64,000 bases of DNA from Parabacteroides sp. FAFU027 (GTDB lineage: Bacteria > Bacteroidota > Bacteroidia > Bacteroidales > UBA7332): contig NZ_JAKZKV010000001.1 of the NCBI RefSeq assembly GCF_022808675.1, positions 744,001 through 808,000 on the forward strand, given 5' to 3'. Below the pieces are notes generated by a model, which did not search any database, was not told where the DNA came from, and was given only the letters and a program-made list of their open reading frames with translations. Below are positions 1 through 9,411 of the stretch, piece after piece. Both the position numbers and the translations under genes were made by a program. The number at the start of each line of letters is the position of its first letter. Within the stretch, counting starts at the first letter, position 1.

Positions 1-219
1 TTCAAAAAGAAGGCGTGGCAAAAAGAAGGGCTTATATTCGGCATCTTCCTGAATGGGATATTCCTAACCCGTTTCTTTATAGAATTTATCAAGAACGACC
101 AGGAAGCATTTGAGGCTAATATGCTATTAAATATGGGCCAATTGTTGAGTCTGCCGTTTATAATTATTGGGTGTTATCTGATTTATAGAGCATTGACCAA
201 GCCCAAAGCTATTATATAA
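1..219 (+). CDS. lgt: Prolipoprotein diacylglyceryl transferase, C-terminal part
   Basis: Only the last 72 codons are in the window; the reading frame is open from base 1 to the TAA at 217-219. Lgt is an inner-membrane enzyme that moves a diacylglyceryl group from phosphatidylglycerol to the lipobox cysteine of prolipoproteins. The visible part has the family's C-terminal pattern: a short hydrophobic segment, the phrase [11 protein letters not shown], then [15 protein letters not shown] in the last membrane helix. It ends in a basic tail. The assignment rests on this C-terminal signature alone. It is convergent with the lipoprotein gene at 298-786 and shares a terminator with it. Confidence 0.85.
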   Translation, partial: FKKKAWQKEGLIFGIFLNGIFLTRFFIEFIKNDQEAFEANMLLNMGQLLSLPFIIIGCYLIYRALTKPKAII

Positions 220-238
220 ATATCAGCTTAAAAATCGA

Positions 239-278
239 CCAATAAAAAAAGGCATTTTTCAATGCCTTTTTTTATTGG
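239..278. terminator. Bidirectional intrinsic terminator between lgt and the SusCD operon
   Basis: A perfect 18-bp inverted repeat with a 4-nt loop (TTTC). The stem carries a run of seven A on the left and seven T on the right, so either strand ends in a U-tract. It sits between convergent stop codons (219 and 298) and can serve both transcripts. Confidence 0.9.
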
Positions 279-297
279 TTATCATTTCCTGAATCAC

Positions 298-786
298 TTA
301 ATGATTCATGTATTCTTCATACGAGGTTGATCTGTGCCCTGCTAAAACATGAGTAACGCCATATGGAGTAGCATCGTCTTCAAACATTATTTCAAAATAG
401 ATACTGTCATTGTTTATGACTTTTCCATTAGCGACTTTAATCCCGATGCCATATCCCGGAATTACAGATGTTGACAAACCTGTTTGAAATGTTTTGGAAG
501 TCATATCCGCTTTTGCCTTGAATTTCATTGTCCAATAATTACCATATTGACTGGCACTTGCAACTCCGGTACCATAATCATCAATCCAAATTGAATCTTT
601 CCCAAATGAAGAGTTATAGATCTTTATTTCAAACGGAGATCCACTGGCAACTCCATCTACATACTCTTTAAGCATCCAGTCTCCAGACAAAGGATATGCC
701 CAGCTGTACTCTTTTTTATATTCCTGCTCACAAGAAAGAGCCAATAGCATGAACAATGTCAACAATAGATAATTTATTTTTTTCAT
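298..786 (-). CDS. Small outer-membrane lipoprotein, Lipid_bd (putative lipid-binding) family
   Basis: 162 aa. A signal peptide with a Bacteroidota-type lipobox ends at Cys19, so the mature protein is a lipoprotein, probably surface exposed. The mature region starts with the motif AYPLSGDW. That motif is typical of small lipoproteins encoded beside SusC/SusD pairs and assigned to the Lipid_bd family of unknown biochemical role. It is the last gene of a four-gene operon (SusC, SusD, DUF5011-like lipoprotein, this gene) in which every intergenic gap is 19 bp. It probably assists the SusCD transporter at the cell surface. The family call is from the short motif and context, not from a search. 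Confidence 0.7.
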   Translation of the reverse strand: MKKINYLLLTLFMLLALSCEQEYKKEYSWAYPLSGDWMLKEYVDGVASGSPFEIKIYNSSFGKDSIWIDDYGTGVASASQYGNYWTMKFKAKADMTSKTFQTGLSTSVIPGYGIGIKVANGKVINNDSIYFEIMFEDDATPYGVTHVLAGHRSTSYEEYMNH

Positions 787-805
787 AAGACTATACTTTT
801 TATTA

Positions 806-1453
806 TTATTGCTTGATGAAAGTACGTAAAGCCGTTCCGTAACCAGAATTTACACATACCCATTTAAACAGATTATTGGTTGCATCATAGACTCCATTTA
901 TACAGGCAAATTCACCAACCTTAGTATCCTGAGATGGAGCATTCACTACAGTCGCTTTCGTCTGGAACATATAAACATAAATATCACTGACGTTTGTACC
1001 ATCCGAATTTTTGGCTCCTCCCGGATTATTATTGATATAAAGCCCCGGATAATTTGTCTTTGTCACACTCACCAACCCCAAAGCTCCAGCATTTCGCTTG
1101 TAAGTTCCTGAAATATCCATAGCGGCAGCTTCTGCTGTTATTACACCAACATAGCGTCTGGCTGTAGCCGTAAAGCCATCTTTATTTGTCGCAGTATATT
1201 TAATAGTATAAACGCCTGGGGTAGATGTGTTGACAGCGCCATCAATGACCACAGTGCTACTAATATCGGTATCGCCCTCTTTAGCGATTACGCCTGATTC
1301 TGTATAAGAGCCTCCTACAAGAATAGTCAACGCCTCATCGCCCTTCAACTCGACAGTCGGATAAGTAGTCATTGTTGAAACTCCTTCAGAGTCCTTATTG
1401 CAAGAAGCCATAATAGCTCCTAACAAACTTATGATCATAATTATTTTTTTCAT
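806..1453 (-). CDS. Lipoprotein with DUF5011-like immunoglobulin-like domain
   Basis: 215 aa lipoprotein; lipobox Cys18. Residues about 30-100 form one bacterial Ig-like domain of the DUF5011 type: a Pro-Thr-Val-Glu-Leu opening, then STPGVYTIKYTATNKDGF, the usual end strands of this fold. The C-terminal half (about 110-215) has no family I recognise. It lies between SusD and the Lipid_bd lipoprotein. By analogy with other four-gene SusCD systems it is likely a surface-exposed accessory ligand-binding protein. The order SusC-SusD-lipoprotein-lipoprotein resembles the Bacteroides thetaiotaomicron BT2264-BT2261 type of system, but the substrate cannot be read from sequence. Confidence 0.7.
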   Translation of the reverse strand: MKKIIMIISLLGAIMASCNKDSEGVSTMTTYPTVELKGDEALTILVGGSYTESGVIAKEGDTDISSTVVIDGAVNTSTPGVYTIKYTATNKDGFTATARRYVGVITAEAAAMDISGTYKRNAGALGLVSVTKTNYPGLYINNNPGGAKNSDGTNVSDIYVYMFQTKATVVNAPSQDTKVGEFACINGVYDATNNLFKWVCVNSGYGTALRTFIKQ

Positions 1454-1472
1454 ATCTAGTCAGTTTTAGAAG

Positions 1473-2858
1473 TTATAGTCCCCACCAGACTTTCTCTGTA
1501 AGAGGAACTCTATCAGGTGTATTTGCATTAGTCTTTCTCTCTGTTGCCGGAAAGAACAGACGTTTTGGTCTAGCATTGCCGGATAAAACAGAGGTTAATG
1601 ACGTACTAAAAAAGTCAGGGTAACCAGTCCTGTTAAAATCAAAGTAAGCTTCAATGGCTCTCAGGTTTGTTGCTGCAATCCATTTCTGTTCAATAATTGA
1701 CTTTATTCCATTATATGAATATGAAACAGTGTCCTCTGGAAGTCCATATCTACTCAATGATGCTTTAATGCCCTTCAGATAAGTCGCTTGGGCTTCTGCT
1801 GACGTTTTATATCTGGCCTGAGCTTCCGCAATCATAAACAAAACCTCTTCTTTAGTAAATAAATAAACCGGATCTATTTGTCCAATATTAGGTGTGGCGT
1901 AGTTATTAATCGTTCCCAATAAGGTTTTAGACTCACCTGTAGCAACACTGGCATAAATTGAACCCGTCACAGAAGCATTGAAAAATTTTTGAAGTCTTGG
2001 ATCATTATTATTCTCCAGATAATTTACCAATGTTTTATTAGCGACAATATTTCCTGCCAGACGATCAACAAAAGTATTATAGAAGGGATTATATCCGGTT
2101 TCCTGCGCTTTGAATGCCGTAAAACGGACATCTTTCGTTAAGAAATTATTTTCGTTTAAAAGCGCAATGATTTGGCTCTTATATTTATTAGGATCTACAT
2201 TCACATACCTCAGATACATTTTAAGTTTAAGTGTATTTCCAAACGCGATCCATGCATCCATATCTCCACCTAATAATACGTCAGACGTTTCGAGGGAAGC
2301 AGGAACATTAGTTAAGTTCCGGGATATTGCATCATCGATCCGGGCAAATAAGCTATCATAAACTAAAGCCCCCTTATCATATTTCGGTTGTAAAATAGTT
2401 GATCCTTTTAAAGCCTCTGTAAAAGGTATTTGATCATACAAGTCAGCCAACACCTGAAAATCGTAAGCCTGAACCAGGGTTGCAATTGAATAATATGGCC
2501 AACTAGACGAATTCTTAGCCTGCTCTCTCACATATTGTAGGTCGGTTAATGCACCGGAATACATAGTAGTAAACTGTCTGTCAAAATCATCATCAGTCAG
2601 GTTATATGATTCCCATTCTAACCATTGTGACGCCGCAGGAGCCTGTGCATATTGTTGTGTCCAGAAACTTCCTAATGCGTGATAATATCCTCCTATAACA
2701 AAGACACTACCTGATATTCCACTGGGTAATGCTAAAGCAGGTGTAACCACAGATGGATTATTGGGATCTGTATTTATATCCCAGAATTTATCACTACATC
2801 CCAGTAATGAAAACGTACTTATCAAAACCAGCAAGTACTTATATATTATCTTATTCAT
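1473..2858 (-). CDS. SusD/RagB-like outer-membrane nutrient-binding lipoprotein
   Basis: 461 aa. The signal peptide ends at lipobox Cys21, followed by the SusD-type start FWDINTDPNNPSVV. This opening is characteristic of the SusD-like_2 branch. Mid-protein helices (for example WPYYSIATLVQAYDFQVLAD) fit the TPR-like scaffold of the family, and the C-terminus has the usual PKRLFFPATERKTN segment. It acts as the lid over the SusC barrel and captures substrate at the cell surface. It is directly downstream of the SusC gene with a 19-bp gap. No glycoside hydrolase or peptidase is encoded with it, so the ligand is unknown; peptide import is possible. Confidence 0.93.
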   Translation of the reverse strand: MNKIIYKYLLVLISTFSLLGCSDKFWDINTDPNNPSVVTPALALPSGISGSVFVIGGYYHALGSFWTQQYAQAPAASQWLEWESYNLTDDDFDRQFTTMYSGALTDLQYVREQAKNSSSWPYYSIATLVQAYDFQVLADLYDQIPFTEALKGSTILQPKYDKGALVYDSLFARIDDAISRNLTNVPASLETSDVLLGGDMDAWIAFGNTLKLKMYLRYVNVDPNKYKSQIIALLNENNFLTKDVRFTAFKAQETGYNPFYNTFVDRLAGNIVANKTLVNYLENNNDPRLQKFFNASVTGSIYASVATGESKTLLGTINNYATPNIGQIDPVYLFTKEEVLFMIAEAQARYKTSAEAQATYLKGIKASLSRYGLPEDTVSYSYNGIKSIIEQKWIAATNLRAIEAYFDFNRTGYPDFFSTSLTSVLSGNARPKRLFFPATERKTNANTPDRVPLTEKVWWGL

Positions 2859-2877
2859 AAGGTTTATTTTTTATAGA

Positions 2878-5800
2878 TTAAAATCCTAATTTCACGCTAA
2901 ATCCCAGGCTTTTAGTAGAAGGTGTTGCACCATAATCACCAAAACCGGCTTCAATGTCATTACCAAAAGTCGTTTGCTCCGGATCTGTAAAAATATTAGA
3001 CTTGGGTGTCCATATGAATAGATTCCGTCCAACCAAAGCGATCTCTGCGGAATTAATGAATGACGATGCCAAAACTGACTTAGGAATAGCATATGATAAA
3101 CTTAATTCCCGCATTTTCAGGAAAGTCCTGTCTACCAAAGCATATGCACCTCCAATACCTGCATTATATGTTTGATTGTAGTACAAATTAAGATTATGAT
3201 CCCATCCGGCAATTGGAGTTGTATTTTCAACATACTTTCCATCAACCAACTGGACTGAATTTGGAATAATGAATGGTTGACGGTCATTATAGGTTGTTTG
3301 CGGAGCATTACCGGTAAAGTACAGAATTTCTTTAGTCCTGGAATAGAGATGCCCTCCTTTTCTAAAATCAAATACCGTTTTGAGAGTAATCCCTTTAAAT
3401 TTAATGGAAGTTCCGCCACCTATCCTATACTTACTTTGCGATGAACCAAGATAGCCTTTCTCTGATTTGAAAATTGGAAGTCCCTGAGCATCCACTACTG
3501 TATGACCATCCGGATCTGTCTCTAATACATTTCCTTCAAATAATCCTAATTCATAACCAGGTCTGGCCATATAGTTGATGGAGCTGGTTCCTCCTAATGA
3601 AATTTGGTCAAGACCTTCGGTTAGTTTCACTAGTTTGTTGATGTTTCTTGTATAATTGGCAAAAACCTCCCATTCAAGATCTTTTACTTTAACCGGTATC
3701 ACACTCACACTGATTTCTACCCCTTTATTCGTTATTTTACCAAGGTTCATCATCATGCTTGTATATCCAGTACTAGCCGGAATGGATGCTTGCCATATCA
3801 AATCGGTAATAGTCTTATTATAGAGAGCAATATCCATACCATATCGATTATCCAGGAACTTCAATTCAGTTCCAATCTCCATATCGGTTGAAATCTCTGG
3901 CTTCAATTTATCACTTCCTATTCTGTTGGATACAGAGAAACCATTTATCGAACCAGCCAAGGGATATTCCAGAGATCTGTATCCATCCGTATGGGTTGTT
4001 TGAACCAATACAGAATTAATCAAATAAGGATCAGCATCATTACCTGTCTGTGCTATACCTGCCCGTATCTTTCCATAAGATAGAATATTTTGCACAGATT
4101 TACCCATCAACTCAGTAAATACAACACTGAGACTTCCTCCTGGAAAGAAAAACGATCTATTATTAACGGGAAGCGTTGAAGACCAGTCATTTCTGGCAGA
4201 AAAGTTTAGGAATAACCAATCTTTGTATCCCAGGTCAAAGCTACCATATACACCAACCAACCGCCTTTGAGTTGTAGTTGCGGTAACAGAAGGTGTAGAT
4301 GAACTATTTGACAGATTATAATAATTGGGAATATCAAGACCGACCACTTCTGCAGTCTGAACTCTGGTATCCCGTTGATTAAAGTTATGCCCCAGAATTG
4401 CATTCAAAGAAACTTTATCTTGTAACTTCTTTTCAATTTTCAATAGGAAATCAGTATTAAACTCAGATGCATAGTAAGAGTTTTCCCCTACCCGACCTAC
4501 TTCTTTGTTATAATCTGCTCTTGTAGATTTGGTTATTGCCCGCCAGGTTTTCAAGGTACTGTTAGAGGCATCTTCTCCGATTCTGAAAGTGGCTGTCAAC
4601 CATGGTAAAATCTTAGCGTCTAAAGCCGTATTGCCATAGACTCTGTTTTCCATAAATTTATTGCCGTGCTCATTCAACACATAATATGGATTCTGAGCGT
4701 ACACAGTATAATAATTATCCACGTTGTTAAACTTGTTATTGTAATCTTTCAAGTCAACAAGGCTGATATCACGCGCACTCTGCCAAATAGCGTCTAATAC
4801 AGACTGCTCCTGACCGGTTGGGACGAATTTTGTATCCTTTCTCACATAGTTAAGTGAACCGGAGAGTGTCAGGTTTTTCAAAAAAGTAGAAGAACCTCTC
4901 AATGAAAGATTATTTCTTTTATACGAATCTGCATTGGAAGGCATTATTCCATCATTATTGATGTTGGCATATGAAATAAAATAGCTTTTGTCCTTATCAC
5001 CATTGGACAACGAAAAGCTATTATTGGTAGTTACACCAACATCAAAAAAGTCTTTGATATTACTAGGTAGTGCAACATAGGGTTTAATCTGTTGTTGGTT
5101 ATCGACAACATGTCCCCAAATTCTGATTTTCCCATCAAATCGAGGTCCCCAACTGCCATTTTCTTCTAGGTTTGTAGCTGTTCCCCCTACATCATACCAT
5201 CCCTGACCGAATTCATTTTGCATCAATGGCAATTTCAAAGGTGTATCAAAAGTTGTCGTTGATGAGACTTCAATTTTCGCCTTATTATTAGCTTTTGATC
5301 CGTTTTTTGTAGTAATAATAATAACTCCGTTTGCTGCTCTAGAACCATATTGAGCTGTACCAGAACCTCCTTTTAAAACTGTAATTGACTCGATATCATC
5401 AGGATTGATATCATTGGCTCTGTTCCCAAAATCATATCCTCCATTTATGTCGGTTTGATTTACTACTCCATTACTGACTGGCACTCCATCAATTACATAT
5501 AACGGTTGATTATTTGATCTTAGCGATGAATAACCTCTCAGTATCACACGTGTAGATGCACCCGGAGAGCCGGACGCTGAAGAAATATCAACACCGGCGA
5601 CCTTTCCCTGAAGTGCATTTAACGCACTTCGGTCTCCTGTAGTAGTCAATTGCTGATTAGAAATTGTGGTTGCTGCATAACCGAGACTTTTCTCTGATCT
5701 TTTTATGCCCAAGGCAGTAACAACCACTTCACTTAACGCCTGCGAAGAGGGCTGCATCACAATACGCATTGAGGCTTTAACTGATTCTTCCTTTGAATCA

Positions 5801-6030
5801 AACCCAACGTACCTAAAGACTAAAGTCTTTGTTCCGAAAGGAACATTTAAACTAAAACGACCGTCCAGGTCTGTTACAGTCCCCACTTTGGTACCCTTTA
5901 CGACTACCGAAGCTCCGATGACGGGTTGCCCATCTTCAGCAGATATGACCAATCCACTGACCTTGGTCTGTGCAGAAACGAGCGCTATGTTTACAATCAA
6001 ACATAGAAAGAAGAGCGTCAACTTTCTCAT
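2878..6030 (-). CDS. SusC/RagA-family TonB-dependent outer-membrane transporter
   Basis: 1050 aa. Order: signal peptide (1-20, ending VSAQ), carboxypeptidase-regulatory-like beta-sandwich (about 24-95), the SusC signature EVVVTALGIKRSEKSLGYA at 101-119, plug domain (about 120-240, containing PLYVIDGVPV and a run of GVIIITTKNG), then a 22-strand barrel to the C-terminal aromatic Phe. It imports a ligand presented by the SusD partner using TonB energy. It is the first gene of the operon reading leftwards. A candidate -7 box sits at 6160-6167. Length and architecture are normal for the family. Confidence 0.96.
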   Translation of the reverse strand: MRKLTLFFLCLIVNIALVSAQTKVSGLVISAEDGQPVIGASVVVKGTKVGTVTDLDGRFSLNVPFGTKTLVFRYVGFDSKEESVKASMRIVMQPSSQALSEVVVTALGIKRSEKSLGYAATTISNQQLTTTGDRSALNALQGKVAGVDISSASGSPGASTRVILRGYSSLRSNNQPLYVIDGVPVSNGVVNQTDINGGYDFGNRANDINPDDIESITVLKGGSGTAQYGSRAANGVIIITTKNGSKANNKAKIEVSSTTTFDTPLKLPLMQNEFGQGWYDVGGTATNLEENGSWGPRFDGKIRIWGHVVDNQQQIKPYVALPSNIKDFFDVGVTTNNSFSLSNGDKDKSYFISYANINNDGIMPSNADSYKRNNLSLRGSSTFLKNLTLSGSLNYVRKDTKFVPTGQEQSVLDAIWQSARDISLVDLKDYNNKFNNVDNYYTVYAQNPYYVLNEHGNKFMENRVYGNTALDAKILPWLTATFRIGEDASNSTLKTWRAITKSTRADYNKEVGRVGENSYYASEFNTDFLLKIEKKLQDKVSLNAILGHNFNQRDTRVQTAEVVGLDIPNYYNLSNSSSTPSVTATTTQRRLVGVYGSFDLGYKDWLFLNFSARNDWSSTLPVNNRSFFFPGGSLSVVFTELMGKSVQNILSYGKIRAGIAQTGNDADPYLINSVLVQTTHTDGYRSLEYPLAGSINGFSVSNRIGSDKLKPEISTDMEIGTELKFLDNRYGMDIALYNKTITDLIWQASIPASTGYTSMMMNLGKITNKGVEISVSVIPVKVKDLEWEVFANYTRNINKLVKLTEGLDQISLGGTSSINYMARPGYELGLFEGNVLETDPDGHTVVDAQGLPIFKSEKGYLGSSQSKYRIGGGTSIKFKGITLKTVFDFRKGGHLYSRTKEILYFTGNAPQTTYNDRQPFIIPNSVQLVDGKYVENTTPIAGWDHNLNLYYNQTYNAGIGGAYALVDRTFLKMRELSLSYAIPKSVLASSFINSAEIALVGRNLFIWTPKSNIFTDPEQTTFGNDIEAGFGDYGATPSTKSLGFSVKLGF

Positions 6031-6159
6031 AAAACCACTTTTAAATTAAAACTTATATCAACTATCCCAAATACACTAAATACGTCTATTTATACAGAAT
6101 CATACATTATACATACACATACTATAAAACATTTTGTCACACTATCACTTACACGTCAG

Positions 6160-6167
6160 CAAATATA
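6160..6167 (-). promoter_or_regulatory. Candidate -7 box for the SusC operon
   Basis: On the minus strand this reads TATATTTG, a match to the Bacteroidota -7 consensus TAnnTTTG. It would give a leader of roughly 125 nt before the SusC ATG. No clear TTTG -33 element lies 19-21 bp upstream, so the call is tentative. Confidence 0.4.
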
Positions 6168-6251
6168 TTCAATTATTATTAGAAACAGTACAACCAGAAC
6201 AAAGTTTGCATTAAAACAGGCTTTCTTTATGTCAGAAATGCATAAACTGCA

Positions 6252-6947
6252 TTAAAGTATAGATTTCACCTCATCAAGCGTATCTACAGAGTAGGTCGGA
6301 GTAAACGGAAGTGAATGACATTGAAAATTCATAAAATAGATTTGGTCTAATTTGTAGTTATAGGCACCCGCTATATCCGCTTCAGGATTATCACCAATCA
6401 TTATACTCTCTTTTTTGCGGGAATTTGTTGATTTGAGAGCATACTCAAATATTCCAGGGTAAGGCTTATTTACCCCGACATCTTCGGAAGTAATGATTTT
6501 CTCAAAATAACCCAGAAGACCGGAATTAGCCAGTTTTTTTTGCTGCACATCCCTAAAACCGTTTGATAAAACAAATAATCTGTATTTGGGATACAAATAC
6601 TCCAGAAGGTCTTTTGCATTAGGTATCAGTTGGGTTTTAGATGATACAGCGTCAAGATAATCGCTATTCATTTGTATAGCAAGATTTTCGTCAGCCAAAC
6701 CCGCAAAACGCAAAGGGTGAAGAAACCGCTCACTAATTAGAAATTGTTTCCCAATCTGGCCATGATGGTACTGATGCCACAATTCCTGGTTTCTTTCCGT
6801 ATAAATCCCATAGTAATGTTCGAAACTCTCAAAATATTCTTCCAGTTTATACTGAAAAAAGATTTCTGTCATACCCTCTCTTGAATTTGATTTGGTATCC
6901 CACAACGTATCATCAAGATCTACAAATACACTTTTGTACTTCCTCAT
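6252..6947 (-). CDS. yjjG: HAD-superfamily nucleotidase, YjjG type
   Basis: 231 aa from the ATG at 6947; upstream in-frame TTG codons extend the open frame but the ATG fits the family start. HAD motif I is VFVDLDDTLWDT near the N-terminus, motif II is the LSNG segment, and motifs III/IV are NKPYPGIF and MIGDNPEADIAGA. The alpha-helical cap lies between motifs I and II. YjjG-type enzymes dephosphorylate nucleoside 5'-monophosphates, including non-canonical pyrimidine nucleotides, and so help clean the nucleotide pool. The cap sequence HQYHHGQIGKQFLISERF resembles this subgroup. The exact substrate is an inference from family likeness. Confidence 0.82.
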   Translation of the reverse strand: MRKYKSVFVDLDDTLWDTKSNSREGMTEIFFQYKLEEYFESFEHYYGIYTERNQELWHQYHHGQIGKQFLISERFLHPLRFAGLADENLAIQMNSDYLDAVSSKTQLIPNAKDLLEYLYPKYRLFVLSNGFRDVQQKKLANSGLLGYFEKIITSEDVGVNKPYPGIFEYALKSTNSRKKESIMIGDNPEADIAGAYNYKLDQIYFMNFQCHSLPFTPTYSVDTLDEVKSIL

Positions 6948-7012
6948 TGTCAACAATTTATATATAAATCAAAATCCTATCTGTTTTCTTACTTTCAATT
7001 TTATATCAATAG

Positions 7013-7047
7013 AAAGACCTGCCTTTCCTCAAAAAAGCAGGTCTTTT
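7013..7047. terminator. Intrinsic terminator between the coiled-coil lipoprotein gene and yjjG
   Basis: A 10-bp inverted repeat (AAAGACCTGC / GCAGGTCTTT) with a 14-nt A-rich loop. It lies just past the stop codon of the leftward gene 7074-7949, so it most likely ends that transcript. Confidence 0.75.
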
Positions 7048-7073
7048 AAAAGATTTATCTGAACGTTCTTTTC

Positions 7074-7949
7074 TTAGTCTACCTGGATTACGAGATAGCG
7101 AGAAACGCTCCAGAATGCTTTATAGTCAGTAATTTTCAGAATCAACATACCGGAATTATCTTTTTCCAAAGAGTAACTTCCTGCCGGATGGGTAGTAAGG
7201 AATTTTGCCTTTTTAGAGAAAAGCTCAATAGACTTAGTATTACGAATATCGATAGCGATGAAGTATTCTTTACTGAACTCTTTTTTCATCACATCTGCTT
7301 TCTTGAACAAACCCCCACCGGTGATTACATTCTGTTTTTTCAACTCAGCTTTAGTTCCGAACACATACCAGGCTGTATTGATGGCTTTATCCTGTGATGC
7401 GATTTCCTCCTTCTGCTTTGTTGATTCTGTTGTCAGGCTTGTAACCTGTCCTGTCAAATTTTCAGTCTGAGCAACCAATTCTCCAATTTTCACATCTTTC
7501 TGTTGCAACTGAGCCTGAAGATCTGCAATAGCTTTGGTTTTTTCTTCTAATTCGGCCACCATCTTCTCAATGGTCTTTTTCATCTGTGCCGATTGAATGC
7601 GGCCATTTTTAACCATCGCATTCAATTTATCCAGATTTTCTTTGTTTTTTTGAAGTGTTTCAGAAACAAATTTCATATCTCCTACAATCTTCTCTCGTGC
7701 AGAAGGAGTCAGTTCTTTACCTTGGGCACCCTGCACTTTCAGGTAATTCTCTGCATCTTTCATTTTGCCAAGCCCGTCCTGTACCTCATTGATCAAGGTA
7801 AGTGCGTCATCATACTCTTTCACGACTTGCTCATGTTGTTGTTTAAGCGAATCGTTTTCAGCTTTCAGAGTTTTATACTCTGAAGAATTTTTTCCGCATG
7901 AAGCAACCATCAGGGCTACTGCAAGCAATGGTAAAAGCAGCTTTTTCAT
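7074..7949 (-). CDS. Coiled-coil lipoprotein of unknown function
   Basis: 291 aa. Signal peptide with lipobox cysteine at 18 (MVASCGKN). Residues about 25-190 are almost entirely heptad-like and rich in Lys, Glu, Gln and Leu, with runs such as ADLQAQLQQKDVKIGELVAQ. This predicts a long coiled coil. The last 85 residues form a compact domain with beta-strand character (TDYKAFWSVSRYLVIQVD at the end). Coiled-coil lipoproteins of this build are common in Bacteroidales, but I do not know a characterised member. It probably projects from the outer membrane into the periplasm. It follows rsmI by about 40 bp and may be co-transcribed with it. Confidence 0.7.
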   Translation of the reverse strand: MKKLLLPLLAVALMVASCGKNSSEYKTLKAENDSLKQQHEQVVKEYDDALTLINEVQDGLGKMKDAENYLKVQGAQGKELTPSAREKIVGDMKFVSETLQKNKENLDKLNAMVKNGRIQSAQMKKTIEKMVAELEEKTKAIADLQAQLQQKDVKIGELVAQTENLTGQVTSLTTESTKQKEEIASQDKAINTAWYVFGTKAELKKQNVITGGGLFKKADVMKKEFSKEYFIAIDIRNTKSIELFSKKAKFLTTHPAGSYSLEKDNSGMLILKITDYKAFWSVSRYLVIQVD

Positions 7950-7989
7950 CTTAGTATCTATTTTAGATTAATAATGGTGATATGTCATA

Positions 7990-8691
7990 TTATTCTTTGG
8001 GTTCTTTTGTTCCTTTTTCAGAAGGCTTTCCTCCTACAATAATAACAAATTCTCCGCGCGGTTCATTTTGTTCAAAATGAGCAATAACTTCAGCCAATGT
8101 ACCTCTGACGGTCTGCTCGTGCAGCTTTGACAACTCTCTTGAAACGGAAACAGCTCTTTCTGAACCGAAAAATTCGGCAATCTGAGTCAATGTCTTGAGT
8201 ACACGATATGGAGATTCATAAAAGACAATGGTTCGCGACTCTTCCGCCAACTCTTTAAGGCGCGTATTCCGCCCTTTTTTCTGAGGAAGAAACCCCTCAA
8301 AACAAAAGCGGTCATTGGGTAAACCAGAAACAACCAACGCAGGAACAAAAGCTGTAGCGCCAGGCAGACACTCCACCTCGATACCGGCTTTTACACATTC
8401 ACGAACAACCAGAAATCCCGGATCCGAAATCGCAGGCGTTCCGGCATCTGATACAAGCGCCACATTTTCTCCGGCATTTATCCGGTTAACGATTTGTTCA
8501 ATCGTCTTATGCTCGTTAAACTTGTGATGCGATTGCATTTTTACAGAAATATCCAAATGTCTCAACAAATTCCCAGTCGTGCGGGTATCCTCAGCTAAAA
8601 CCAAATCAACCTCTTTCAATAATCTGACCGCACGTAGCGTAATATCTTCTAAATTGCCAATCGGCGTAGGTATAATAATCAATTTTGCCAT
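7990..8691 (-). CDS. rsmI: 16S rRNA (cytidine-1402 2'-O)-methyltransferase
   Basis: 233 aa from the ATG at 8691. RsmI methylates the 2'-O of C1402 in the ribosomal decoding centre using SAM. Tetrapyrrole-methylase-fold signatures are clear: IIIPTPIGNLEDITLRA at the N-terminus, the loop LAEDTRTT, the glycine-rich SDAGTPAISDPG, and the PGATAFVPALVVSGL segment. The length of about 230 aa is normal. The C-terminus is short and charged. The gene begins 6 bp after the stop of the 8698-9279 gene, so the two are probably one transcript. Confidence 0.95.
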   Translation of the reverse strand: MAKLIIIPTPIGNLEDITLRAVRLLKEVDLVLAEDTRTTGNLLRHLDISVKMQSHHKFNEHKTIEQIVNRINAGENVALVSDAGTPAISDPGFLVVRECVKAGIEVECLPGATAFVPALVVSGLPNDRFCFEGFLPQKKGRNTRLKELAEESRTIVFYESPYRVLKTLTQIAEFFGSERAVSVSRELSKLHEQTVRGTLAEVIAHFEQNEPRGEFVIIVGGKPSEKGTKEPKE

Positions 8692-8697
8692 CAGCAA

Positions 8698-9279
8698 TTA
8701 TTTAATGTTTCGTTCGAGAAACTGTACAAAATCAAGAACGGGTGCACTTTCCCAATCCCATTGAAATTTCACTTTCAGGTATTCTTCCATTTCGTCCAAA
8801 CCGGATTTATTATCCAATTCTGCAAAAACAGACATCATCAGAGATTCATTTCCCGAAAAAAGATTCCTAAGAAATCTGAAGCGTTCATTCAAAGTCAGTT
8901 TTTGAGCCAGAGTGGAAACCGATTTTTCAGAAACCTCTTCAACTGAAACCGGAGGAACGACAGGCATTGAAACCGAAACCTCTTCCGGCTGAATAAATTC
9001 TTCAGAAACTGTATTCAAAACAATCCCTTTATCCTCATTGTTTACTGGAGCGGCATCGTTAATTGGTTTTTCTACAGCTTCCAATGTGGAAAAATCAGCA
9101 GAAATCTCCCCGGAATGAGTCATTACCTGCTCCGTAAGAGTAACGACTCTTTGAGCTTTATCCTTAATCAGTTGTAAAAGGGACTGTGGCAATGGATTGC
9201 ATACTGCCAGTGCATCACTCAAAGACTGCAATTCTTTAAGCTCCCTTACAATCATTTCAATATTCCTTTTTTCGGCCAT
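8698..9279 (-). CDS. Conserved hypothetical protein linked to rsmI
   Basis: 193 aa from the ATG at 9279 (MAEKRNIEMIVREL). The frame is open a further 31 codons upstream, but that extension is hydrophobic and odd, and a near-match to a -7 box (one extra base in the spacer) lies inside it. The protein has an N-terminal helical region, a Pro/Glu/Val-rich low-complexity middle (about 80-120), and a C-terminal helical domain with LNERFRFLRNLFSGNE and a Trp-containing end. I recognise this general design from Bacteroidales genomes but know no function for it. Confidence 0.65.
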   Translation of the reverse strand: MAEKRNIEMIVRELKELQSLSDALAVCNPLPQSLLQLIKDKAQRVVTLTEQVMTHSGEISADFSTLEAVEKPINDAAPVNNEDKGIVLNTVSEEFIQPEEVSVSMPVVPPVSVEEVSEKSVSTLAQKLTLNERFRFLRNLFSGNESLMMSVFAELDNKSGLDEMEEYLKVKFQWDWESAPVLDFVQFLERNIK

Positions 9280-9411
9280 AAACCTTTCAAGAACAAAATA
9301 TAGAGTTGTTAGATAAACAAAAGTAATGTATAAAACGGAAAACTGATATTTTTGAATCAGATTTTTATCCAATCTGAATAGACTTTGGGCAAATTACCCC
9401 GTAAAAGACAA

